Shown: positions 6,585 to 11,072 of the stretch, piece by piece
How positions within the stretch are numbered: the stretch's first letter is position 1
How the letters are laid out: each line of letters opens with the position of its first letter
Source: Nitrospinota bacterium
GTDB taxonomy: Bacteria > Nitrospinota_A > JADGAW01
Direction: 5' to 3'
DNA: 11,072 nt
NCBI GenBank assembly: GCA_015231815.1
Contig: JADGAW010000056.1
Span: 1 to 11,072, forward strand
Translations under genes and position numbers: made by a program
The notes under the pieces: model-generated
Told to the model about the DNA's origin: nothing
Database searches by the model: none
Seen by the model: only the letters and a program-made list of their open reading frames with translations

Positions 6585-8660
6585 TTAAAGTCCCTCAAAC
6601 TTCTTTCGGTTAAGATATTTTTTAAGCAAATATTCCCCTTTGGGGGTAACGACCAAATGACCGTTCTGAAATTGAACGTTTTTTTCTGAAAAAAGAAATT
6701 CCTTTTTTAATCGTTCAATACTTAAATTTGTTTCAACATTATTTAAGAAATCAAAGTTTGTATATTCTTTTCCCCACATTGCCCACAGGACAGAAATTCC
6801 CAATTGAAAATAAGGGTTTTCAGTGTCCCTCATAAACGTTTCAAGATACTCAATGATTTTAGTAACCATATTTTTGAGAAACTCTTCATGCTTTAAATCA
6901 CCTCGAATGGAAACACCTGTTTTTGCTTCAGTTCCAGAGTTTCTAATATAAATGCACATCTTTGCCTCTTCCTGTTCCTTTTTTATCTCAAAAAAAAGCA
7001 CATTGGGGTCGTTTTCAACAGGATGACAGAATGCAAGGGTTCCACCATGGGTATTTTCCAGAACCATATGAGGTATTTTGCTCTTCACTTCCTCAAAAAA
7101 AGCACTTTCTGAATGAAAAAGCTCCCTTTTTGTATAGTAAAGATAGTAGGTTCCCTTTAACCCCTCCTCAAAGGGATTCGCCAGTTTATGATGGTAATCT
7201 TCAACGCCATATTTTTTCAGAAGAAAAGGAGTAACTTTCGCAAATTCCGCTGATATCTCAAGTGCGTTTCCGGTTTGAATGGGAATAAATTTCTTTTCTG
7301 CTGTTTTTAATACTCTGCTGATAATAATATGACCTGATTTCTCAGAGCCAATGAATTTTCTATTTACCAGGAAACGACCCAGTTTTTCCAACTGCACCTG
7401 ACAATTTAAACAAACTTCCCGATAAAGGAGTGAGAGTTCCCAGGCAGTATCAATATGAGCTATTTTTTTCAGAACCTCGCCCTTATATATTCTGTCCTTC
7501 TCGTATTTTCCCAGAAGATTTTTCATATTTTTCTTTACCAACTCTAAAATAAGCCATTTGTCACCAACAGGGGTTATTCCTGTTGTACACCCTTCTGATT
7601 CTGCATGAACCCTGCTGTTAACATCGGATTCAATTGTGTTGATAAAAAGGGTTGTTTTTCCGTGACTTGTTTCTTTAATGAGGTTTGCCGCTATTTCATC
7701 CCCGGAGAGAACATGCAGCAGTTTATTTCTTACATCAACTTCAATCCAGGCAATCCTGTCGCCGTCCCCATCAAAAACAATTCCTGAAATAAGCTTTGTT
7801 CCTTCAAGAAGCTCCTTTTCAATTGATTCACTTTCCCGGATGAGTCTTCGTAAGATAGGAACTTCTGCAAGATTGCTGGTAAAGTTTTGAATTTCATCAA
7901 AGGTAATTGTTTTAATTCCTTCAAAATACGTTACACCACATTTTTCGTTAATTGTTCCTTTTTGGTAGGTATTGACCATTATGACCTCAATGCCCTGCTG
8001 TTTTGAAAAGACCCTTTTAGACAGAATTGAATTAGAACCATTGGCATTATCAACCAACAACCTTCTTGTAACAATTTCCGGCTGTTTTTTAAGAAATGAG
8101 CAACAAAAGGCAACATAAATATTTTTCATTGCCTCTTCTTCATTTCTTCTTATTCCCTCAATAGGAATATTGGAAAGTTCTGAAAAAGATTGCTCAAAAA
8201 AGAGTTCGGAGATGCGCAGGTCATCTTTTTCCATCGGTTTTAAACCGGAATACCCAAAGAAAACCTTCACTCCATTTTGGTCTGCGGGGTTATGTGAAGC
8301 AGTTATGGCAATACCAAAAGCAGCATCAAGAAATGTTGTGGCAAAGGAAACCAACGGGGTTGGTACAACCCCCAGCGTTATAAGCTCAACATCATTTTTT
8401 AATAACCCTCTAATTGCCGATTCGGTAAAGATAGTCGATTTATCACGGGGATCCCAGCCAATAACAACCCGTTTGTTTTTAGCGAGAAACCCCACTTCCT
8501 CAAAATATTTTGTAACAACGTAGGTGTAGAGTTCAAAGAAATGTTCTGTTAATTTACCACTTTCAAGAAAAACCTCCTGAGGAGTTTTTCCTCTTACAGC
8601 AATATTACGGGAAAGAATTACCTCTCCCCTAACGCCATCAGTTCCTTGAATTTTTTTCAT
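6585..8660 (-). CDS. Large alpha-D-phosphohexomutase (phosphoglucomutase/phosphomannomutase/phosphoglucosamine mutase family)
   Basis: Enzymes of this family move a phosphate between C1 and C6 of sugar phosphates through a phosphoserine. All four signatures are present: the start KIQGTDGVRG (as in GlmM), TASHNP with the catalytic Ser122, the metal loop DGDGDR (297-302), the sugar loop GSEKSGH (438-444), and the phosphate loop RNSGTE (573-578). The substrate cannot be decided. The GTINEKCG segment (235-242) recalls the eukaryotic phosphoacetylglucosamine mutase motif LN..CG. At 691 residues it is far longer than GlmM (about 445). Extra length lies in 243-292, in 375-430, and in a C-terminal extension (about 605-691) ending TPKGEYLLKKYL, which looks like the wing region of a winged-helix domain. 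The ATG overlaps the dedA stop (ATGA), with AAGGTGGAGGA upstream, so the two genes are translationally coupled. Confidence 0.88.
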   Translation of the reverse strand: MKKIQGTDGVRGEVILSRNIAVRGKTPQEVFLESGKLTEHFFELYTYVVTKYFEEVGFLAKNKRVVIGWDPRDKSTIFTESAIRGLLKNDVELITLGVVPTPLVSFATTFLDAAFGIAITASHNPADQNGVKVFFGYSGLKPMEKDDLRISELFFEQSFSELSNIPIEGIRRNEEEAMKNIYVAFCCSFLKKQPEIVTRRLLVDNANGSNSILSKRVFSKQQGIEVIMVNTYQKGTINEKCGVTYFEGIKTITFDEIQNFTSNLAEVPILRRLIRESESIEKELLEGTKLISGIVFDGDGDRIAWIEVDVRNKLLHVLSGDEIAANLIKETSHGKTTLFINTIESDVNSRVHAESEGCTTGITPVGDKWLILELVKKNMKNLLGKYEKDRIYKGEVLKKIAHIDTAWELSLLYREVCLNCQVQLEKLGRFLVNRKFIGSEKSGHIIISRVLKTAEKKFIPIQTGNALEISAEFAKVTPFLLKKYGVEDYHHKLANPFEEGLKGTYYLYYTKRELFHSESAFFEEVKSKIPHMVLENTHGGTLAFCHPVENDPNVLFFEIKKEQEEAKMCIYIRNSGTEAKTGVSIRGDLKHEEFLKNMVTKIIEYLETFMRDTENPYFQLGISVLWAMWGKEYTNFDFLNNVETNLSIERLKKEFLFSEKNVQFQNGHLVVTPKGEYLLKKYLNRKKFEGL

Positions 8661-9280
8661 TCCTCCACCTTATTTTGTCTTTTTTTATACATTACATAGC
8701 TTACGGTCATAAAAACAACTGCAACAATTAGGTAAGGCAGTAAATCTCCCTTCAATTTATTGCCAAAATCGTCAAGACTCCAATCTCGTAAAAACCATCC
8801 ACAAAGAGCAAGTACGGTAACCCAAATACCGGCACCAAGTGAGGTATAAAGGGAAAATTTAAAGATATTCATTTTAGCCATACCTGCCGGAATGGAAATA
8901 AGCTGCCTGACCGCAGGAACTAATCTGCAAATAAAGGTTCCTGCTTCCCCATATTCCTCCCAGAAATCGTCCATTTTTTTGATTTGTTTTTCATTAACAA
9001 AAATATACTTACCGTACTTTGTTAAAAAAGGTCTGCCGAGAAAAAAACCAATTGAATAATTCACCCATGCCCCGCAAAGACTTCCCAAAATTCCAAGAAA
9101 AATAAGGGCAACAAGATTAATGATTGTTCCAGCTTCATGACCTGCCGGAGGCATAATAATTTCACTGGGGAAAGGAATAAAGGAACTTTCGATAAACATT
9201 CCGAGGAAAACAAATAATTGTAAACCCAAAGCGTCCATTTGACTGAAATACCAGTCAGAGAGTTGATGAATGTAATGCAT
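8657..9280 (-). CDS. DedA-family (VTT domain) inner-membrane protein
   Basis: DedA/VTT proteins are inner-membrane proteins linked to lipid scrambling or lipid-carrier recycling and to membrane homeostasis; the cargo here is unknown. The product has 207 residues, a normal length. Family features are E31 and PFPSE (36-40) in the first re-entrant segment, FLGR (80-83), and the FICRLVPAVRQLISIPAGMAKMN block (116-138). R119 and R125 are six apart, like the essential arginine pair of E. coli members. Membrane segments lie at about 18-42, 51-72, 125-162 and 181-198, with a basic and then acidic cytoplasmic tail. No Shine-Dalgarno sequence precedes the ATG at 9280; ATG 9238 (residue 15) is a possible alternative start. 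The stop overlaps the phosphohexomutase start by 4 bp, and folD ends 78 bp upstream. Confidence 0.92.
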   Translation of the reverse strand: MHYIHQLSDWYFSQMDALGLQLFVFLGMFIESSFIPFPSEIIMPPAGHEAGTIINLVALIFLGILGSLCGAWVNYSIGFFLGRPFLTKYGKYIFVNEKQIKKMDDFWEEYGEAGTFICRLVPAVRQLISIPAGMAKMNIFKFSLYTSLGAGIWVTVLALCGWFLRDWSLDDFGNKLKGDLLPYLIVAVVFMTVSYVMYKKRQNKVEE

Positions 9281-9358
9281 TTAAATAATTAATGAAATGA
9301 AAATAAATAAAAAGAAAAAACTGATTAAACAATAAAAAACAAAAAAGATGAAATGATT
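9281..9358. other. A-rich spacer between folD and dedA
   Basis: These 78 bases are almost entirely A and T on the plus strand, with several runs of five or six A's. There is no GC-rich hairpin and no Shine-Dalgarno sequence for dedA. I see no gene in it. It may carry a promoter for dedA, but no hexamer pair stands out. Confidence 0.5.
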
Positions 9359-10213
9359 TTAATCAATTTGCATGTTTCTTTTAAAAGCAGTAACACAATT
9401 TTCCATCAGTGTTGCAATGGTCATTGGTCCAACGCCTCCTGGAACTGGCGTAATAAATGATGCTTTCTTTGAGCATTCCTCAAAATCAACATCTCCCACG
9501 AGCTTTCCATCTACCCGGTTAATTCCAACATCAATAATAACGGCACCTTCCTTAACCATGTCTGATGTTACAAACTTTGCCCTTCCAATTGCTGCAACAA
9601 TAATATCAGCCCTTCCTACAACTTCCGGCAGATTTTGAGTTCTTGAATGACAAATGGTTACCGTAGCATTTCTTTTTGTAAGCATTGCTGCTGCCGGTTT
9701 ACCAACAATCATGCTTCGGCCAATTATTACAGCGTTCATTCCTGATGGGTCGATGCCATACCTGTCCAAAAGGGTCATACATCCTTTTGGGGTACAGGCA
9801 GCAAGTGCTTCATCACCCATAAGGAGTTTACCCACATTATATGGGTGAAATCCATCAACATCCTTTTCAGGAAAAATCATATCCATAATTTTCTGCTCAT
9901 CACAATGCTTAGGCAAAGGAAGTTGCACCAAAATACCATCAACATCTTTCCGTTCGTTAAGTTCCTGAACCAAAGCCAATAATTCTTCTTCTCCTGTGGT
10001 ATCAGGCAAACGATAGGGAAAGGAGGCAATTCCCACCATCTCGCAAGACCTTTCCTTATTTCTCACATAAACTGCTGAAGCAGGGTCTTCCCCGATAAGA
10101 ACAACAGCAAGACCAGGAACTCTCCCTGTTTTTTCCCTCAAGCTATCAACTTCTTTTTTAAGTTCTTCCTTGAGCTCTGTAGAGATTTTTTTACCATCAA
10201 TTAATTCAGCCAT
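9359..10213 (-). CDS. folD: Bifunctional methylenetetrahydrofolate dehydrogenase / methenyltetrahydrofolate cyclohydrolase FolD
   Basis: FolD interconverts 5,10-methylene-, 5,10-methenyl- and 10-formyl-tetrahydrofolate in the cytoplasm, supplying one-carbon units for purines and formyl-methionine. The product has 284 residues, the normal length. Active-site residues are in place: Tyr49 and Lys53 in YVRNKERSCEMVGI, Gln97 in DGILVQLPLP, and Asp120 in KDVDGFHPYNVGKL. The Rossmann-fold cofactor site has IGRSMIVGKPAAAML (about 164-178) and ADIIVAAIG; the C-terminal TPVPGGVGPMTIATLMEN is also standard. The ATG at 10213 has no clear Shine-Dalgarno sequence. A likely -10 (TATAAA, minus strand, 10256-10251) lies about 40 bases upstream. 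It may be cotranscribed with dedA, 78 bp downstream. Confidence 0.97.
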   Translation of the reverse strand: MAELIDGKKISTELKEELKKEVDSLREKTGRVPGLAVVLIGEDPASAVYVRNKERSCEMVGIASFPYRLPDTTGEEELLALVQELNERKDVDGILVQLPLPKHCDEQKIMDMIFPEKDVDGFHPYNVGKLLMGDEALAACTPKGCMTLLDRYGIDPSGMNAVIIGRSMIVGKPAAAMLTKRNATVTICHSRTQNLPEVVGRADIIVAAIGRAKFVTSDMVKEGAVIIDVGINRVDGKLVGDVDFEECSKKASFITPVPGGVGPMTIATLMENCVTAFKRNMQID

Positions 10214-10250
10214 GAATATTCATCAGAGTTAATCGTTAAAGACCATGTAT

Positions 10251-10279
10251 TTTATAGCGAAAAATTAAAAATGTTACAT
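10251..10279 (-). promoter_or_regulatory. Candidate folD promoter
   Basis: On the minus strand TATAAA (10256-10251) is a good -10 match. A 17-base spacer puts the -35 at 10279-10274 (ATGTAA), which is a poor match to TTGACA and lies within the TTACA inverted repeat. A weak -35 overlapped by an operator-like repeat would fit a regulated promoter. Transcription would start near 10244, about 31 bases before the folD ATG. Confidence 0.4.
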
Positions 10280-10299
10280 TTTTGTAATAAAAGGTTACA
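10274..10299. promoter_or_regulatory. TTACA operator-like element
   Basis: TTACA (10274-10278), four T's, and TGTAA (10283-10287) form a perfect 14-bp inverted repeat. A further TTACA lies at 10295-10299, exactly 21 bases from the first copy, or two helical turns. The element covers the predicted -35 of folD. I cannot assign a regulator family. Confidence 0.4.
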
Positions 10300-10347
10300 C
10301 TTTTTTTACGATAACGCTCCCTTACCCGTTTTATAAGGATATTTTCT

Positions 10348-10361
10348 GCACAGTATTGTGC
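10348..10361. repeat. Short inverted repeat GCACA-gtat-TGTGC
   Basis: Five-base arms flank a four-base spacer in the middle of the folD/dxs intergenic region. It is the most GC-containing dyad there and could be a regulator site or a small hairpin, but chance is not excluded. Confidence 0.3.
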
Positions 10362-10498
10362 TCATTACATAGCAGTACATGTAAAAGAGTGTTAATCATG
10401 AAGAAGGTTAAAAAAATAGAGCAAGGGGATAAATAACCTACTCAAGCATCACAAGCCTGTAAATAAGAACAATTATAAGACATAAAAGGTGCTGAGTT

Positions 10499-10533
10499 TT
10501 GCGCAACGTAAGAGTTTTTTTATAGTGTAAAAT
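10499..10533 (+). promoter_or_regulatory. Candidate dxs promoter region
   Basis: Two possible -10 hexamers are present, TATAGT (10521-10526) and TAAAAT (10528-10533), each one base from consensus. The best -35 is TTGCGC (10499-10504), 16 bases before TATAGT and part of the palindrome TTGCGCAA; it matches consensus poorly. A start near 10533-10540 would leave a 5' leader of about 22-29 bases. Confidence 0.35.
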
Positions 10534-10561
10534 AGACCATTTTTAACTCTACATCACCACC

Positions 10562-11072
10562 ATGGCTTTTTTGGATAAAATCAACTTCCCGGAAGACTTA
10601 AAAAAACTTAAGGTAGAAGACCTGCCTCTTTTAGCTTCAGAAATCAGGGAATTAATTATTGAAACAGTAGCAAAAAAGGGAGGACACCTCTCATCATCTC
10701 TTGGAGTCGTTGAGCTAAGTATTGCTCTCCATTACGCTCTTAACACACCCGAGGATAAAATTGTTTGGGATGTGGGGCATCAATCATATGCCCATAAAAT
10801 ACTTACAGGACGAAAAGATCAGTTCAATACCATTCGTGAATTCGAAGGACTCAGTGGCTTTCCCAAAAGAAGTGAATCTGAATTTGACCCCTTTGGTACA
10901 GGTCATAGCGGAACATCAATATCTTCTGCTGTTGGCTTTGCCTTGGCACGAGATTTAAAGGGGGGAGACAACAATATCGTAGCAGTAATTGGAGATGGTT
11001 CCATGACCTCTGGAATTGCCTTTGAAGGTTTAAACCATGCGGGAAGTTTACATAAAAAACTCACCGTGGTTT
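10562..11072 (+). CDS. dxs: 1-deoxy-D-xylulose-5-phosphate synthase (DXS), 5' part
   Basis: DXS joins pyruvate and glyceraldehyde 3-phosphate, using thiamine diphosphate, in the first step of the MEP isoprenoid pathway; its product also feeds thiamine and pyridoxal synthesis. Only the first 170 residues are in the window and the frame is open to the end. The N-terminus MAFLDKINFPEDLKKL is typical. Landmarks are GGHLSSSLGVVEL with His42, WDVGHQSYAHKILTGR (69-84, His73), GLSGFPKRSES, FGTGHSGTSIS with His115, and the thiamine-diphosphate motif starting GDG at 144-146 and reaching Asn158. An in-frame TAA at 10544-10546 restricts the start to the ATG at 10562. No Shine-Dalgarno sequence precedes it (ACATCACCACC before the ATG). 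It is read divergently from folD. Confidence 0.96.
   Translation, partial: MAFLDKINFPEDLKKLKVEDLPLLASEIRELIIETVAKKGGHLSSSLGVVELSIALHYALNTPEDKIVWDVGHQSYAHKILTGRKDQFNTIREFEGLSGFPKRSESEFDPFGTGHSGTSISSAVGFALARDLKGGDNNIVAVIGDGSMTSGIAFEGLNHAGSLHKKLTVV

Larger units (their letters stand above)
10214..10561. other. Divergent folD/dxs intergenic region (348 bp)
   Basis: This region separates two divergently read genes and must hold both promoters. It contains the TTACA inverted repeat near folD, a small GCACA/TGTGC inverted repeat (10348-10361), an 8-bp palindrome TACATGTA (10376-10383) and a second palindrome TTGCGCAA (10499-10506) near the dxs promoter. I see no tRNA, no protein gene with support and no GC-rich terminator. 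A 12-codon lysine-rich frame at 10398-10436 is too short to support. Confidence 0.6.

Noticed and set aside
8170..8523. 117-codon open frame on the plus strand inside the phosphohexomutase
   Set aside because: It lies fully antisense to a well-supported gene with intact catalytic motifs and shows no domain of its own.
10398..10436. 12-codon frame MKKVKKIEQGDK upstream of dxs as a leader peptide
   Set aside because: It is very short, has only a weak upstream AAAAGAG, and no attenuator-like hairpins follow it.
10722..10958. 78-codon plus-strand frame inside dxs
   Set aside because: It is out of frame with the clear DXS coding sequence, which is open to the window end.

Overview
This is chromosomal DNA from a motile, Gram-negative bacterium with an AT-rich genome. 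The outer-membrane L-ring lipoprotein FlgH and the P-ring protein FlgI show a two-membrane cell with a flagellum. The order flgF-flgG-flgA-flgH-flgI resembles Desulfobacterota-like, SAR324-like or Nitrospinota-like lineages, but I cannot fix the taxon from this window. All genes look like ordinary core genes; there is no sign of a phage, transposon, CRISPR array or integron.

Layout. Positions 1-4102 (+) hold the end of a flagellar rod/ring operon: the 3' part of flgF, then flgG, flgA, flgH and flgI, closely spaced and mostly with strong Shine-Dalgarno sequences. A 205-bp gap with a candidate promoter leads to a lone tatA (4308-4508, +). An AT-rich convergent gap of about 200 bp follows. The next block is on the minus strand, transcribed from about 10.2 kb down to 4.7 kb: folD, a DedA-family membrane protein, a large phosphohexomutase that overlaps dedA by 4 bp, and a PepF-type M3 oligoendopeptidase. 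A 348-bp divergent intergenic region (10214-10561) separates folD from the 5' part of dxs (+), which runs off the window.

The main surprise is in pepF. The long open frame (4716-6362) lacks the usual N-terminus. That N-terminus is present just upstream in another frame (6368-6481, 37 codons, with the family's Trp-x-Leu start). The two pieces are joined by a run of seven A's phased as A-AAA-AAA and followed at once by a TAG stop. A -1 slip, or one extra A in the mRNA, would give a 588-residue protein of normal family length. This is either a natural frameshift or transcriptional-slippage site, a homopolymer sequencing error, or a recent inactivating mutation.

Secondary points of interest are the 691-residue phosphohexomutase with inserts and an extra C-terminal domain, a TTACA-based operator-like element over the likely folD promoter, a lysine/glutamate-rich linker in FlgI, and several AT-rich inverted repeats. 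I found no complete novel system.
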